64,000 nucleotides of DNA from an uncultured Paraburkholderia sp. GTDB taxonomy: Bacteria; Pseudomonadota; Gammaproteobacteria; Burkholderiales; Burkholderiaceae. The stretch spans positions 1 through 64,000 of the forward strand of contig CALNWN010000009.1 of NCBI GenBank assembly GCA_940746715.1. The letters are read 5' to 3'. Made by a program: the position numbers and the translations under genes. This document shows, piece by piece, positions 18,873-29,950 of the stretch (position 1 is its first letter; each line of letters starts with the position of its first letter). A model generated the notes under the pieces. That model made no database searches. It was not told the origin of the DNA and saw only the letters and a list, made by a program, of their open reading frames with translations.

Positions 18873-19889
18873 ATGAGCGGAATCTTGGATCGTCTCGAAA
18901 CGCGCGTCGCGCGTGAATGGCAGCACCGTGGACTGCTCGCCTGGTCGCTGACGCCGCTCGCGTGTCTGTTCGGCGCTGTCGCCGCGTTACGCCGCGCCGC
19001 CTTCTCGCTCGGCTGGTTGAAGTCCGTGCGCGTGGGCGTGCCGGTCGTCGTGGTGGGCAATGTGACCGTCGGCGGCACGGGCAAGACGCCGACTGTGATT
19101 GCGCTAGTCGAAGCGTTGCGCGGCGCCGGTTTCAATCCCGGCGTGGTGTCGCGCGGCTACGGCGCTCGCGTGAAAACGCCGACGCCGGTGACGCCCGCAT
19201 CGGCGGCCAGCGTGGGCGGCGACGAACCGTTGCTGATTTCGCGGCGCACCGGCGCACCGGTCTGGGTGTGCCCCGACCGCGTGGCGGCGGCCGAGGCGCT
19301 GTGCGACGCGCATCGCGATGTGGATGTCATCGCCAGCGACGACGGCCTGCAGCACTACCGCCTCGCGCGCGACGCCGAACTCGTCGTGTTCGATCACCGT
19401 CTCGGGGGCAACGGGTTTCTGTTGCCGGCAGGTCCGTTGCGCGAGCCGCTCTCGCGCCGGCGCGACGCCACGCTGATCAACGACCCTTACGCCAAAACGC
19501 TGCCCGCCTGGCCGAACACGTTCTCACTTCAACTGGCGCCCGCCGATGCGTGGCACCTCGAGAACCCCGCGTTGCGCCGTCCGCTCGCGCAGTTCAGCGG
19601 CGAGCGCGTGCTGGCGGCCGCCGGCATCGGCGCGCCCGAGCGTTTTTTCGCCACGCTGCGCGCCGCCGGCCTCTCGCCGCAGACCCGCGCGCTGCCCGAT
19701 CACTACGCGTTCGAGCGCAATCCTTTTGCCGACGACGACGCCGATGCCATCCTGATAACAGAAAAGGATGCGGTAAAATTAGGGTCCTGGCGCGACGCGC
19801 GCATTTGGGTCGTTCCCGTCGAAGCCGCGCTCGATCATCGCCTCATTGCATTAGTTGTGGAGAAAGTCCGTGGACGCTCGCCTGCTTGA
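18873..19889 (+). CDS. lpxK: Tetraacyldisaccharide 4'-kinase
   Basis: LpxK phosphorylates the 4' position of the lipid A disaccharide at the inner face of the cytoplasmic membrane. The 338-residue protein has an N-terminal membrane-associated helix, then the P-loop [16 protein letters not shown], the motif VVSRGYGA, and [20 protein letters not shown] with the catalytic Asp region. The ATG at 18873 is preferred over the TTG at 18867 because it gives the family's normal N-terminus. The 3' end overlaps the Trm112-like gene by 20 bases, implying translational coupling. Confidence 0.95.
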   Translation: MSGILDRLETRVAREWQHRGLLAWSLTPLACLFGAVAALRRAAFSLGWLKSVRVGVPVVVVGNVTVGGTGKTPTVIALVEALRGAGFNPGVVSRGYGARVKTPTPVTPASAASVGGDEPLLISRRTGAPVWVCPDRVAAAEALCDAHRDVDVIASDDGLQHYRLARDAELVVFDHRLGGNGFLLPAGPLREPLSRRRDATLINDPYAKTLPAWPNTFSLQLAPADAWHLENPALRRPLAQFSGERVLAAAGIGAPERFFATLRAAGLSPQTRALPDHYAFERNPFADDDADAILITEKDAVKLGSWRDARIWVVPVEAALDHRLIALVVEKVRGRSPA

Positions 19890-20073
19890 AATCCTCGTCT
19901 GCCCGATCTGCAAGGGCCCGCTCAGCTACGACCGTTCCGCGCAGGAGCTGATCTGCAACGCCGACAAGCTTGCGTATCCGATCCGCGACGGCATCCCCGT
20001 CATGCTGGTCGACGAGGCGCGGCAGACGGTCGAAGGGACGCCCGTCGATCTGAATCCGGGCTCCGTGGCCTGA
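19870..20073 (+). CDS. Trm112-family small zinc-binding protein (YcaR-like)
   Basis: The 67-residue protein reads [18 protein letters not shown] and [16 protein letters not shown], the bacterial Trm112/YcaR fold with one CPxCK pair. In eukaryotes Trm112 activates methyltransferases. In bacteria the gene is usually found, as here, between lpxK and kdsB and its role is poorly defined. The GTG at 19870 follows GGAG and overlaps lpxK by 20 bases. Confidence 0.88.
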   Translation: MDARLLEILVCPICKGPLSYDRSAQELICNADKLAYPIRDGIPVMLVDEARQTVEGTPVDLNPGSVA

Positions 20074-20300
20074 CGCGCGACCGGCTAGCCGGCGGCAAGT
20101 CCACGCAGACTGCACGACGGCGTCAGGCTTGCGCCGCGCACAGGCGGCACGTGCCAACAGTGCTCCGAGCACGCCCGCGTGGTAGTTTGAACCTTCACTG
20201 CCTGTCGCCCGCCTGCTCTAAGCGGCGGCGCCGTTGCTGATCCGACGTCGCGGCCGTCGTCGCCGACTCACCTCCTGCATTCTCACCCTTGCCCTCTCCG

Positions 20301-21101
20301 ATGAACCACATCGACACCGCCACGCCTCCGTTCATCGCCGTCGTGCCGGCGCGCCTCGCGTCGACCCGCCTGCCCAACAAACCGCTCGCCGATATCGGCG
20401 GCAAGCCGATGGTCGTGCGGGTCGCCGAGCGCGCACGCGAGTCGGGCGCACAGCAGGTGTTGATCGCGTCGGACGCGCAGTCGGTGCTCGACGCCGCCCG
20501 CGAACATGGTTTCGAAGCGGTGCTGACGCGCGCCGATCATCCGTCGGGCACGGACCGTCTCGCCGAAGTCGCGTCGCAATTCCGCTGGAGCGACGAGACG
20601 ATCGTCGTGAATGTGCAAGGCGACGAACCGCTGATCGATCCGTCTCTCGTGTGCGGCGTCGCGTCGCACCTCGCGGCGCGCCGCGATTGCGCGATCGCGA
20701 CCGCGGCGCATCCCATCGCCGATGCCGCGGAGATTTTCAATCCCAACGTCGTCAAGGTCGTGCTCGATGCGCGCGGCGTCGCGCTTTACTTTTCACGCGC
20801 GCCGATTCCCTGGGCGCGCGACGCCTACCAGCCGCACTGGCCCGACGTCGCGTCGATGCCCGTGCCGCCCGCGCCGGCAGTGGTTCATCGGCACATCGGG
20901 CTCTATGCGTATCGCGCCAAATTCCTGCGCAGCTATCCCGATCTAGCGATCTCGCCGATCGAACAGGTCGAAGCACTCGAGCAATTGCGCGCAATATGGC
21001 ATGGCGAGCGCATCGCCGTCCTCGTCACGCCCGAGATGCCGCTTCCGGGCGTGGACACGCTTGCGGATCTGGCGCGTGTGCGGGCTTTATTCGGGTCTTG
21101 A
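20301..21101 (+). CDS. kdsB: 3-deoxy-manno-octulosonate cytidylyltransferase
   Basis: KdsB activates KDO to CMP-KDO for lipopolysaccharide inner core synthesis. The 266-residue protein has [20 protein letters not shown] at the nucleotide-binding N-terminus, [30 protein letters not shown] with the metal-binding Asp, and [12 protein letters not shown]. All are standard. The ATG at 20301 gives the normal start. It follows the lpxK-Trm112 pair after about 227 bases and precedes adk. Confidence 0.95.
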   Translation: MNHIDTATPPFIAVVPARLASTRLPNKPLADIGGKPMVVRVAERARESGAQQVLIASDAQSVLDAAREHGFEAVLTRADHPSGTDRLAEVASQFRWSDETIVVNVQGDEPLIDPSLVCGVASHLAARRDCAIATAAHPIADAAEIFNPNVVKVVLDARGVALYFSRAPIPWARDAYQPHWPDVASMPVPPAPAVVHRHIGLYAYRAKFLRSYPDLAISPIEQVEALEQLRAIWHGERIAVLVTPEMPLPGVDTLADLARVRALFGS

Positions 21102-21153
21102 GCGCAAAAACCCGTGGCATAATCAGACGTTTGTGCGCGCCTCCTGTTGATAG

Positions 21154-21975
<822 letters not shown>

Positions 21976-22025
21976 TTGGACGCTTTTAACCGCTCTTAGC
22001 CGCTTTCTGTCTCTACCGGCAAACG

Positions 22026-22053
22026 AAACCCGCCCTCTTCCGGCGGGTTTTTT
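22026..22053 (+). terminator. Rho-independent terminator after adk
   Basis: AAACCCGCC at 22026-22034 pairs with GGCGGGTTT at 22042-22050 across a 7-nt loop, followed by more T residues to 22053. It lies 50 bases after the adk stop. Confidence 0.9.
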
Positions 22054-22194
22054 ATTGCCTGCTCGATTGCGTTCTTCATGCCCTTCTGCACGATCGTTTT
22101 AATTTGCTCCTCGGCGATGACGATGTGGGATCATCCATCATCGAAAAGCGATTCGATCTGGACGTTATTTACCGTATCAAGCAAAGGAGCAGAG

Positions 22195-22953
22195 ATGGAG
22201 ATTCGTGACAACGCATTCCTGATCACCGGCGGTGCCTCGGGCCTCGGAGCCGCCACGGCGCGTCTTCTCGCGGAGAACGGCGGCAAGGTCGTGCTTGCCG
22301 ATCTGAACCAAGACGCGGGCGAGGCGCTTGCCGGAGAACTCGGCGGCGTCTTCGTCAAATGCGACGTGAGCCGAGAAGACGACGCCACGCGAGCAGTCGA
22401 AGCGGCGACGAAGCTCGGCACGCTGCGCGGCCTCGTCAATTGCGCGGGCGTCGCGCCCGCCGCCAAGACCGTCGGCAAGGACGGTCCGCATCCGCTCGAC
22501 TCGTTCACGCGCACCATCTCGATCAATCTGATCGGCACGTTCAACATGATTCGGCTGGCCGCCACCGCGATGTCGAAAAACGAGCCCAACGCAAATGGCG
22601 AGCGCGGCGTGATCATCAACACGGCTTCGGGCGCGGCATATGACGGCCAGATCGGCCAAGCGGCCTACGCGGCATCGAAAGGCGGCGTGGTCGGCATGAC
22701 GCTGCCTATTGCACGCGACCTGTCGCGCAATGCCATCCGCGTGATGACGATTGCGCCCGGCATCTTTGAAACGCCGATGCTGCTCGGTATGCCGCAAGAG
22801 GTGCAGGACGCCCTCGGCGCCATGGTGCCGTTCCCGCCGCGCCTCGGCAAACCGGCGGAATACGCGATGCTCGCGAAGCAGATTTTCGACAATCCGATGC
22901 TCAACGGCGAGGTGATCCGTCTCGACGGCGCGATCCGGATGCAGCCGAAGTAA
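22195..22953 (+). CDS. Short-chain dehydrogenase (3-hydroxyacyl-CoA dehydrogenase type 2-like)
   Basis: The 252-residue SDR has the NAD-binding motif [16 protein letters not shown], the NxAG motif in [10 protein letters not shown], Ser in [10 protein letters not shown] and the YxxxK pair in AAYAASKGG. It resembles the HSD17B10-like 3-hydroxyacyl-CoA dehydrogenases, which oxidise 3-hydroxyacyl-CoA in fatty acid or isoleucine breakdown. The late motif [16 protein letters not shown] fits that subgroup. The start at 22195 follows AAAGGAG. It stands alone after the adk terminator and is complete. Confidence 0.88.
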   Translation: MEIRDNAFLITGGASGLGAATARLLAENGGKVVLADLNQDAGEALAGELGGVFVKCDVSREDDATRAVEAATKLGTLRGLVNCAGVAPAAKTVGKDGPHPLDSFTRTISINLIGTFNMIRLAATAMSKNEPNANGERGVIINTASGAAYDGQIGQAAYAASKGGVVGMTLPIARDLSRNAIRVMTIAPGIFETPMLLGMPQEVQDALGAMVPFPPRLGKPAEYAMLAKQIFDNPMLNGEVIRLDGAIRMQPK

Positions 22954-23024
22954 GCACATTTGCGCCGCGCGCCGCTTTCTCCGCGCGGAGCGAAGCGGCG
23001 CAGCGCATTGCAATCCAGGCCAAC

Positions 23025-23059
23025 GAAAAACGCCTGCACATGAAGCATGTGCAGGCGTT
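23025..23059 (-). terminator. Strong terminator at the SirB1-like gene 3' end
   Basis: A perfect 14-bp stem, AACGCCTGCACATG at 23029-23042 with CATGTGCAGGCGTT at 23046-23059, has a 3-nt loop. An A run at 23026-23030 becomes the U tract on the minus strand. It separates the convergent SDR and SirB1-like genes and may act in both directions. Confidence 0.9.
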
Positions 23060-23096
23060 CAGTATTGACGCGCCCGAAAGCAGCACGTGCCGGCTG

Positions 23097-23939
23097 CTAA
23101 TCGCGATCGTTATGCTGCGTGCGCTGACGCAATTCCTGCAATTGCGACTCGACGACCGTTGCGTCTTCGGCATCCGGACATTCGCCGAGATAACGCTCGA
23201 GGTCTTCGAGCGCCGGGCGCAGATAATCGAGGCGCGCGTACGCGAAGCCGCGGTCGCGGACTTCTTCGATACTCTCGGGCAGCAGAATCACGAGACGCTG
23301 CTGCACGGCAAGCAGACGCTGCCAGCGCTCCGTCTGCAAGTAAGTGAACTTCAGATTGCGCAACATGCGCGCGATGATCTCGCGCCGCGTAGCCGGCTGC
23401 AGCAGCATGCGCAGCGCCCCGCTGACCGATTCGCCGGCCGAGGCCACATAGGGCTCCAGCATATCGACCATTTCGGACTCCGACAGCGAATGTCCGCTGG
23501 TGGGGTCGAGCATGACGTCGCCGTCGGGCGTGGTCACGCGCAGCAGGAAATGGCCGGGAAACGACACGCCGCGCGCCGGAATGCCGACCTGCTCCGCCAT
23601 CTCCAGATACAGCACCGCGAGCGAAATCGGAATGCCGCGGCGACGCTTGAGCACCGCGTTCAGATGGCTGTTGTCCGGGTCGTAATAGTCGTTCAGATTG
23701 CTCGCGAAACCGAGTTCGCGAAAGAAAAACCGGTTCAGAATGCCGATCTTCTGGCGAATGTCGGCGTCGTCCGGCATGCGGCGCTGTAGGCGCACAACCA
23801 GCTCGTCGATTTCGGCCAGCGTGCCTTGCAGATCGAGATCGGGGTAAGCGTCCTGCGCGAGCAAGAGCGCCGCCTCGGTCAGCGGCAAACTGTCGTCTTC
23901 GGCGACGAGCGTGCTGAAATAGTCGAGAACTCGCGTCAT
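23097..23939 (-). CDS. SirB1-family protein (transglutaminase-like with tetratricopeptide tail)
   Basis: The 280-residue protein belongs to the SirB1 (UPF0162) family: GILNRFFFRELGFASNLNDY, then RRRGIPISLAVLYLEMAEQV and GVSFPGHFLLRV with the His of a transglutaminase-like fold, then VMLDPTSGHSLSE. The C-terminal third is helical and TPR-like (RLVILLPESIEEVRDRGFAY). The molecular function is not established. The start MTRVLDYF at 23939 is chosen because it lies 5 bases after the murJ stop, forming a murJ-sirB1 operon. Confidence 0.85.
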   Translation of the reverse strand: MTRVLDYFSTLVAEDDSLPLTEAALLLAQDAYPDLDLQGTLAEIDELVVRLQRRMPDDADIRQKIGILNRFFFRELGFASNLNDYYDPDNSHLNAVLKRRRGIPISLAVLYLEMAEQVGIPARGVSFPGHFLLRVTTPDGDVMLDPTSGHSLSESEMVDMLEPYVASAGESVSGALRMLLQPATRREIIARMLRNLKFTYLQTERWQRLLAVQQRLVILLPESIEEVRDRGFAYARLDYLRPALEDLERYLGECPDAEDATVVESQLQELRQRTQHNDRD

Positions 23940-23944
23940 CGTAA

Positions 23945-25495
23945 TCACTTCACTCGCCTTTTGAAATACGCGTACTTGAAGCCCATCAGCCAAAGCATAC
24001 CGAAATATAGCGCGGCGAACAGCACGAGGCAGGCCGCGAGCAGCGCGATACGGTCGATCGGCCGGTCATGCATGCCGATCCAGTCGAAGGTGCGCGACAG
24101 CCAATGCATCGCGCCCGCGAGGACGAGACACGCGCCGAGCAATTGCACGAAGAACTTGAGCCAGCCGCTCGACGGCATATAGATGCCGCGCTTGCGCAGG
24201 CCGAGGAACAACAGCAGCGCATTGCCGCAAGCGCCGAGCCCCACGCTCAGCGTGAGCCCCGCGTGCGCGAAAATCGGCACGAATACGTAGTTGCTCAACT
24301 GTGTGAGAAGCAGCACGACGATACCGATTTTCACCGGCGTCTTGATGTCCTGCTTCGCGTAGAAGCCGGGCGCGAGAATCTTGATCAGGATCAGGCCGAT
24401 CAGGCCGACGCCATAAGCGGCCAGCGCGCGCCCCACCATCACGACCGCGTTGCCGTCGAACTTGCCGTAGTGAAACAGCGTGGCCGTCAGCGGCTCGGCG
24501 AAAAAGAACAGCGCGACCGCGCTCGGCGCGGCCAGCAGAAACGTGACGCGCAAGCCCCAGTCGAGCAGCGATGAATATTCGTGCGGGTCGGCGTCGACGT
24601 GCGCCTTCGAAAGGCTCGGCAACAGGATTGTGCCGAGCGCGACGCCGAGGAGCGCGGTCGGGAACTCCATCAGCCGGTCGGCGTAATTGATCCAGGACAC
24701 GGCACCCGGCCCGATGCGCGACGCGATATTCGTATTGATGATGAGACTGATCTGCGCCACGGAAACCGCGAACATCGCCGGCACCATTTTCCACAGCACA
24801 CGCTTCACGCCGCGATGCGCGAGCGCGCGCAGCGGATTGAGCCCGATGCGCGGCACCATGTCGATTTTCTTCAGACCGGGCAGTTGCACGAGAAACTGCA
24901 GCAGGCCGCCGGCGATCACCGCCCACGCGAGCGCATAGACCGGCGTATGCATGCGCGGCGCGACGAACACCGCGGCGACTATAAACGATACGTTCAGCAG
25001 CACCGGCGCGAACGCGGGCAGCGAGAAGTTCTTATACGTACTCAGCACGCCCGACGCGAGCGACGTCAGCGAAATGAAGATGATGTACGGGAACATGATG
25101 CGCGTCATGGCGACCGCGAGCGCGTAGGCTTGGCCTTCGTGAGCAAGGCCGGAGGCGACGACGAACACCACGCCCGAGGCGCCCAGCACGCCGAGGAGCG
25201 ACAGCACCGCGAGCGCCCAGGCGAGCACCGTCGAGGTGGCGTCGACGAGCGCCTTGGTGGCGTCATGTCCCTGCTGGTTCTTGAACTCGGCGAGGATCGG
25301 CACGAAGGCCTGCGAAAACGCGCCTTCGGCGGAAATGCGGCGCAGCAGGTTGGGAATGCGGAAGGCGACGTAGAACGCGTCAGTGTATTGACTGGCGCCG
25401 AACGCGCGAGCAATCAGCGTTTCGCGGGCCAGTCCGGTCACGCGCGACAACAGCGTGAAGCTGCTGACCGTCAGCAGGGCTCGGAATAGATTCAT
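23945..25495 (-). CDS. murJ: Lipid II flippase MurJ (MviN)
   Basis: MurJ moves lipid II across the cytoplasmic membrane for peptidoglycan synthesis. The 516-residue protein starts MNLFRALLTVSSFTLLSRVT at 25495 and has about 14 membrane helices. Conserved sequences include GLARETLIARAFGASQYTDA, IPNLLRRISAEGAFSQAFVP and APGFYAKQDIKTPVKIG. A TATAAT-like box lies at 25505-25510 just upstream. No frame interruption is found in 1.55 kb, in contrast to decayed genes elsewhere in the window. Confidence 0.96.
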   Translation of the reverse strand: MNLFRALLTVSSFTLLSRVTGLARETLIARAFGASQYTDAFYVAFRIPNLLRRISAEGAFSQAFVPILAEFKNQQGHDATKALVDATSTVLAWALAVLSLLGVLGASGVVFVVASGLAHEGQAYALAVAMTRIMFPYIIFISLTSLASGVLSTYKNFSLPAFAPVLLNVSFIVAAVFVAPRMHTPVYALAWAVIAGGLLQFLVQLPGLKKIDMVPRIGLNPLRALAHRGVKRVLWKMVPAMFAVSVAQISLIINTNIASRIGPGAVSWINYADRLMEFPTALLGVALGTILLPSLSKAHVDADPHEYSSLLDWGLRVTFLLAAPSAVALFFFAEPLTATLFHYGKFDGNAVVMVGRALAAYGVGLIGLILIKILAPGFYAKQDIKTPVKIGIVVLLLTQLSNYVFVPIFAHAGLTLSVGLGACGNALLLFLGLRKRGIYMPSSGWLKFFVQLLGACLVLAGAMHWLSRTFDWIGMHDRPIDRIALLAACLVLFAALYFGMLWLMGFKYAYFKRRVK

Positions 25496-26017
25496 GGGGC
25501 GCTTATTATACGGGTGCCACAAAGGTGGACGACGAGCCAGGAAGCGATTCGGACCGATTTGCCTCGCAGACGTTCGGCGGCGGCGAAATCCGCTGGATTT
25601 TGTTGTCCGCGGGGTGCGCGGCGCGCATCCACTCGTGCCGATGAGCAAACTTCGGAGGGAAAAACCTCGGAGCGCCCGCGCCGTAGAGGCGCTGGCGCTC
25701 TAGCGCATTCCCGTTGCCACGTCCCTGATTTTGTTGCTATAATTGCCGGTTTCGAAGCTCGCTCAGTTGTCGAACGTTCGCGGACGGCTTCCGGATGAGG
25801 TCCGGGTTGGCACGAAGTTACCCGCAGTTGCCCGCCCATTCCTCCATACATGCGGAACATGGCGCCGCAAACGCGGGCCCGGCTTCGCGTAGTAGTTCGA
25901 TCGTTTTTCGACACTTTTGCGCTCTTGGGCAATCGCTTCCAAGAGTTCGGATCTAAAAGCAGCGCCTCACCACTTGAAGGTCAGGTACTGGAAACAGGAA
26001 CAGGATAAGGAACCGTC
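25496..26017. other. Divergent murJ/rpsT intergenic region
   Basis: The 522 bases hold the promoter regions of murJ (minus) and rpsT (plus). No gene was recognised. The clearest element is the rpsT promoter at 25714-25743, which would give a leader of roughly 270 nt. Confidence 0.6.
25714..25743 (+). promoter_or_regulatory. Sigma70-type promoter of rpsT
   Basis: TTGCCA (25714-25719) and a perfect TATAAT (25738-25743) are separated by 18 nt. It lies about 270 bases ahead of rpsT. The long leader is compatible with translational autoregulation by S20 as in E. coli, but that is an inference. Confidence 0.65.
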
Positions 26018-26296
26018 ATGGCTAACTCCGCACAAGCACGCAAGCGCGCCCGCCAGGCCGCCAAGGCAAACTCGCACAATTCGGCACTGCGCTCGAAGTT
26101 CCGCACGGCTATCAAGGCAGTGCGCAAGGCGATCGACGCCGGCGACAAGGCTAAGGCCGCTGAAATCTTCCAGGCATCGTCGAAGACCATCGACATCATT
26201 GCCGACAAGAAAATCATTCACAAAAACAAGGCAGCTCGCCATAAGAGCCGCCTCGCCGCAGCCATCAAGGGTCTGCAGGCGTCCGCAGCACAGTAA
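26018..26296 (+). CDS. rpsT: 30S ribosomal protein S20
   Basis: The 92-residue, lysine- and arginine-rich protein starts [20 protein letters not shown] and contains [20 protein letters not shown] and [20 protein letters not shown], diagnostic of S20, which binds 16S rRNA early in 30S assembly. AAGGAACC precedes the start. A terminator follows at 26305-26327. Confidence 0.97.
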   Translation: MANSAQARKRARQAAKANSHNSALRSKFRTAIKAVRKAIDAGDKAKAAEIFQASSKTIDIIADKKIIHKNKAARHKSRLAAAIKGLQASAAQ

Positions 26297-26304
26297 TTCC
26301 GGTC

Positions 26305-26327
26305 AGCCCGCTTTGGCGGGCTTTTTT
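26305..26327 (+). terminator. Rho-independent terminator after rpsT
   Basis: AGCCCGC at 26305-26311 pairs with GCGGGCT at 26316-26322 across a 4-nt loop and is followed by a T run. Confidence 0.9.
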
Positions 26328-26455
26328 GTTTGCGCTGCGTTTGCGCGGCATTTGTGCTTGTTGCCTTCGTTTGCCTCGCATCTGGAGGGATATCTGCAGC
26401 CAGGTTGGCAACGGCAGACCGCTCCGTCACCCGTCGCTCGCCGCCACACGCGCGC

Positions 26456-26483
26456 ATAAAAAAACCCGCCGATTGCGGGTTTT
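26456..26483 (-). terminator. Terminator of the DUF3579 gene
   Basis: AAAACCCGC (26461-26469) and GCGGGTTTT (26475-26483) form a 9-bp stem. The longer A run at 26457-26464 gives a U tract on the minus strand, downstream of the DUF3579 stop at 26512. Confidence 0.8.
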
Positions 26484-26511
26484 GCTTTCCGGCGAGCCGG
26501 CTCGCCCTGCC

Positions 26512-26859
26512 TCAGATGATGTGCCGCTTCGCTTGCGGCGGCGGCACATGCTCGAGTTCGAGCTCGCAGGCCTCGGTCACCACGAGATCGTTGTCTTTCG
26601 CGAAGTTCATGACGAAATCGAACGCCATGGGTTCGATGTCACGCAAACGGGAATCGAGAATCACGCATTTCAGGTCACCAATCATGGTGGGCCGGACATA
26701 CAGCGAGTACTGCATGTAAGCGTTCGGGCCCTTCTTGGCGCCCGGTCCAAATGCTGACATCACACCCGCGAGACGCTCCGACCAGTCGCTCGGCCGGAAT
26801 CTTTTTCCCGTCGACGTGATGCCCTGAATGAAGTATTCGGTTGGAGCTGCTTCGGCCAT
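26512..26859 (-). CDS. DUF3579 family protein
   Basis: The 115-residue protein contains EYFIQGITSTGKRFRPSDWS and MQYSLYVRPTMIGDLKCVIL, which are typical of DUF3579, a small family confined to beta- and gamma-proteobacteria with no known function. The start MAEAAPTEYF at 26859 matches the domain's N-terminus. The position between rpsT and argF is the usual one in Burkholderia. Confidence 0.85.
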   Translation of the reverse strand: MAEAAPTEYFIQGITSTGKRFRPSDWSERLAGVMSAFGPGAKKGPNAYMQYSLYVRPTMIGDLKCVILDSRLRDIEPMAFDFVMNFAKDNDLVVTEACELELEHVPPPQAKRHII

Positions 26860-27348
26860 GTAGAAATACCTGTGTGACTTGCCCAGCGGAAGACGGCGAC
26901 AGCAAGCAATAGACGGACTGCAAAGCGCTGCGCCCGCGCCGCCGCAGACCGTAACCGTGCAGGACGGGCGGCTCTGCGCTGACCGCAGTGTGGCCGCTCT
27001 GACGCGCGCTGCGCACGGCGCCGCGTGTGTAGCTGGGCCCAGTGTGCACCACGAACCGGCCTTGCGAACGGCGCTAGCGATGCCGTGCCCCGACGAGCCA
27101 GGCACCGGCCTACCGGCCTGCTGGGCCTTGGAATAACCCGCAGATTATAGCGCAGCAGGTGTTTTCGCACTGCACACAAGCTTATTCCGACAGCACAGTG
27201 AGACTTTCAAACCGCTTTCCCGGCCCTTACCTGGCCTTTTGGCCGACTCGTCAAACGAGGCGAAATCCTTTATGCTGCATTGAGTTACCACAAAACGACG
27301 GCGGCGCCGTCCGGCACTCCTGCCGGGTGAGACCGCCGTATTTGTTTC
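26860..27348. other. Divergent DUF3579/argF intergenic region
   Basis: The 489 bases contain no recognised gene. Open stretches on both strands are GC-rich shadows without homology. The argF promoter must lie in the AT-richer part (about 27150-27300), but no clear -10/-35 pair or ARG box was identified. Confidence 0.5.
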
Positions 27349-28278
27349 ATGACCGCCAAGAAAATTCGCCACTATCTGCAGTTCAAGGATTTCTCGCTAG
27401 ACGACTACGAGTACGTGCTGGAGCGCGCGCGAATTCTGAAGCGCAAGTTCAAGAACTACGAGACTTACCATCCGCTGCACGACCGCACGCTCGCCATGAT
27501 CTTCGAAAAGAATTCGACGCGCACGCGCCTGTCGTTCGAAGCCGGCATTTTCCAGTTGGGCGGCCATGCCGTCTTCATGAGTACGCGCGACACCCAGCTA
27601 GGCCGCGGCGAACCTATTGAAGACGCGGCGCAGGTCATCTCGCGCATGGTCGACATCATCATGATCCGCACGTTCGGTCAGGACATCATCCAGCGCTTCG
27701 CCGAAAATTCGCGCGTGCCGGTGATCAACGGGCTGACGAACGAATATCACCCGTGCCAGGTGCTGGCCGACATCTTCACGTACTTCGAGCATCGCGGTCC
27801 GATCCGCGGCAAAACGGTCGCGTGGGTCGGCGACGCCAACAACATGCTCTACACGTGGATCGAAGCGGCGCAGATTCTCGGCTTCAGGCTGCGCCTCTCC
27901 ACGCCGCCCGGCTACAAGCTCGACCGCGCGCTCGTCGCGGCGGAAAGCGCGCCGTTTTTCGAGGAATTCGACGACCCGAACGAAGCGTGCGCAGACGCCG
28001 ATCTCGTCACCACCGACGTGTGGACCAGCATGGGCTTCGAAGCGGAAAACGAAGCGCGCAAGAAAGCCTTCACCGACTGGTGCGTCGACGCGGAAATGAT
28101 GTCGCGCGCTCATCCGGACGCGCTTTTCATGCACTGCCTGCCGGCCCATCGCGGTGAAGAGGTGAGCGCAGAGGTGATCGACGGTCCGCAAAGCGTCGTG
28201 TGGGACGAAGCTGAAAACCGTCTCCATGTGCAAAAGGCGTTGATGGAATATCTGCTGCTCGGCAAGCTCAATCACTGA
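27349..28278 (+). CDS. argF: Ornithine carbamoyltransferase
   Basis: ArgF makes citrulline from ornithine and carbamoyl phosphate in arginine biosynthesis. The 309-residue protein has the carbamoyl-phosphate motif EKNSTRTRLSFEAG, NEYHPCQVLADIFT, the ornithine loop region TDVWTSMGFE and the catalytic FMHCLPAHRGEEV. Length and motifs are normal. It precedes argG by 235 bases on the same strand, giving consecutive pathway steps. Confidence 0.97.
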   Translation: MTAKKIRHYLQFKDFSLDDYEYVLERARILKRKFKNYETYHPLHDRTLAMIFEKNSTRTRLSFEAGIFQLGGHAVFMSTRDTQLGRGEPIEDAAQVISRMVDIIMIRTFGQDIIQRFAENSRVPVINGLTNEYHPCQVLADIFTYFEHRGPIRGKTVAWVGDANNMLYTWIEAAQILGFRLRLSTPPGYKLDRALVAAESAPFFEEFDDPNEACADADLVTTDVWTSMGFEAENEARKKAFTDWCVDAEMMSRAHPDALFMHCLPAHRGEEVSAEVIDGPQSVVWDEAENRLHVQKALMEYLLLGKLNH

Positions 28279-28513
28279 GCTCAAACGCCGCGCCGCCGCT
28301 GCATCAGGCGCGGCGCGGCGTTGAACGCGCGGCAAGGCACGCGGCGTCGTACTTCGCGCGAAGCCGCCGCGCTGCCCCCGGCGCCCGGCAAACTGCGCCG
28401 CCAGATGCCAAAAACGCGGACTCGCGCCGATTTAGTGTCAAAATATTTGTTTTCCGCGCTCCGGAACCGCCGGCGCGCCTTGTTTTCCCGCTTTCTCCAG
28501 CTACGAGTTCACC

Positions 28514-29740
28514 ATGAGCGATATCAAGAAAGTCGTGCTCGCCTATTCGGGCGGCCTCGACACCTCCTTCATCCTGAAGTGGTTGCAGGACAACTACGCC
28601 GCCGAAGTCGTCACGTTCACGGCCGACATCGGCCAGGGCGAAGAGCTGGAACCGGCGCGCAAGAAGGCCCTGCAACTGGGCATCAAGCAGGAAAACATCT
28701 TTATCGAAGATCTGCGCGAAGAATTCGTGCGCGACTTCGTGTTCCCGATGTTCCGCGCCAACACCATTTACGAAGGCGAGTACCTGCTGGGCACGTCGAT
28801 CGCGCGTCCGCTGATCGCCAAGCGCCAGATCGAGATTGCCCGCGCCACCGGCGCGCAGGCCGTGTCGCACGGCGCAACCGGCAAGGGCAACGACCAGGTT
28901 CGCTTCGAACTCGGTTACTACGCGCTCGAGCCGGGCATCAAGGTGATCGCGCCGTGGCGCGAATGGGACCTGCTGTCGCGCGAAAAGCTGCTCGCTTACG
29001 CCGAAAAAGCCGGCATTCCGATCGAAATGAAGCACAAGCAAGGCGGCGCGCCGTACTCGATGGACGCGAACCTGCTGCACATCTCGTTCGAAGGCCGTCA
29101 CCTAGAAGACCCGAAAGCGGAAGCCGAGGCCGACATGTGGCGCTGGACGGTGTCGCCGGAAGAGGCACCCGATCAGCCCGAATACGTCGACATCGAATAC
29201 GAACAAGGCGATCCGGTCGCGCTGAACGGCAAGCGTCTGTCGGCGGCGGAAATGCTGACCGAACTGAACCGCCTAGGCGGCAAGCACGGCATTGGCCGTC
29301 TGGACCTGGTGGAAAACCGCTACGTCGGCATGAAGTCGCGCGGCTGCTATGAAACGCCGGGCGGCACGATCATGCTGAAGGCGCACCGCGGCATCGAGTC
29401 GATTACGCTCGACCGCGAAGTCGCGCACCTGAAAGACGACCTGATGGCCCGCTATGCTTCGCTGATTTATAACGGCTACTGGTGGAGCCCGGAGCGCGGC
29501 GCGCTGCAAGTGCTGATCGACCACACGCAGGAAAAGGTCAACGGCTGGGTACGCGTGAAGCTGTACAAGGGCAGCGTCTCGGTTGTCGCGCGCGATTCGA
29601 AGGAAACGCTGTTCGACAAGACCATCGCCACGTTCGACGACGACGGCGGCGCCTACAACCAGGCCGACGCCGGCGGCTTCATCAAGCTGAATGCGCTGCG
29701 TATGCGGATCGCGGAGAACGCGCGTCGTCAGCGCGGCTAA
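28514..29740 (+). CDS. argG: Argininosuccinate synthase
   Basis: ArgG condenses citrulline and aspartate with ATP to argininosuccinate. The 408-residue protein begins [20 protein letters not shown] with the PP-motif of N-type ATP pyrophosphatases, and has [20 protein letters not shown] and [20 protein letters not shown]. It is complete. Together with argF it makes the arginine pathway look maintained. A terminator lies at 29846-29878. Confidence 0.97.
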   Translation: MSDIKKVVLAYSGGLDTSFILKWLQDNYAAEVVTFTADIGQGEELEPARKKALQLGIKQENIFIEDLREEFVRDFVFPMFRANTIYEGEYLLGTSIARPLIAKRQIEIARATGAQAVSHGATGKGNDQVRFELGYYALEPGIKVIAPWREWDLLSREKLLAYAEKAGIPIEMKHKQGGAPYSMDANLLHISFEGRHLEDPKAEAEADMWRWTVSPEEAPDQPEYVDIEYEQGDPVALNGKRLSAAEMLTELNRLGGKHGIGRLDLVENRYVGMKSRGCYETPGGTIMLKAHRGIESITLDREVAHLKDDLMARYASLIYNGYWWSPERGALQVLIDHTQEKVNGWVRVKLYKGSVSVVARDSKETLFDKTIATFDDDGGAYNQADAGGFIKLNALRMRIAENARRQRG

Positions 29741-29845
29741 GCGCTAACGCCGGCAAGGCTCGGCGGAGACGCTCCGATATTGGTGCGTTTGCCGCCTGTG
29801 CCGGCGCATGCATCGAACGCCAGCGCGATAAGCAGGCCAAAAAGA

Positions 29846-29878
29846 AAGGCGCCGTGAGGAAACTCCGGCGCCTTTTTT
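29846..29878 (+). terminator. Rho-independent terminator after argG
   Basis: AAGGCGCCG (29846-29854) pairs with CGGCGCCTT (29866-29874), with an 11-nt loop, followed by T residues. It lies between convergent argG and murB. Confidence 0.88.
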
Positions 29879-29950
29879 CATGTGCGACGCAAACGCCGAC
29901 CAATTGGTGCCGTTCGCCTCACGCGATCACAAGCACACAAGCTCGCCAGC

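Noticed and set aside
18363..18876. Small plus-strand frames upstream of lpxK as candidate exbD or short proteins.
   Set aside because: Neither shows a membrane helix or ExbB/ExbD similarity, and neither has a ribosome binding site.
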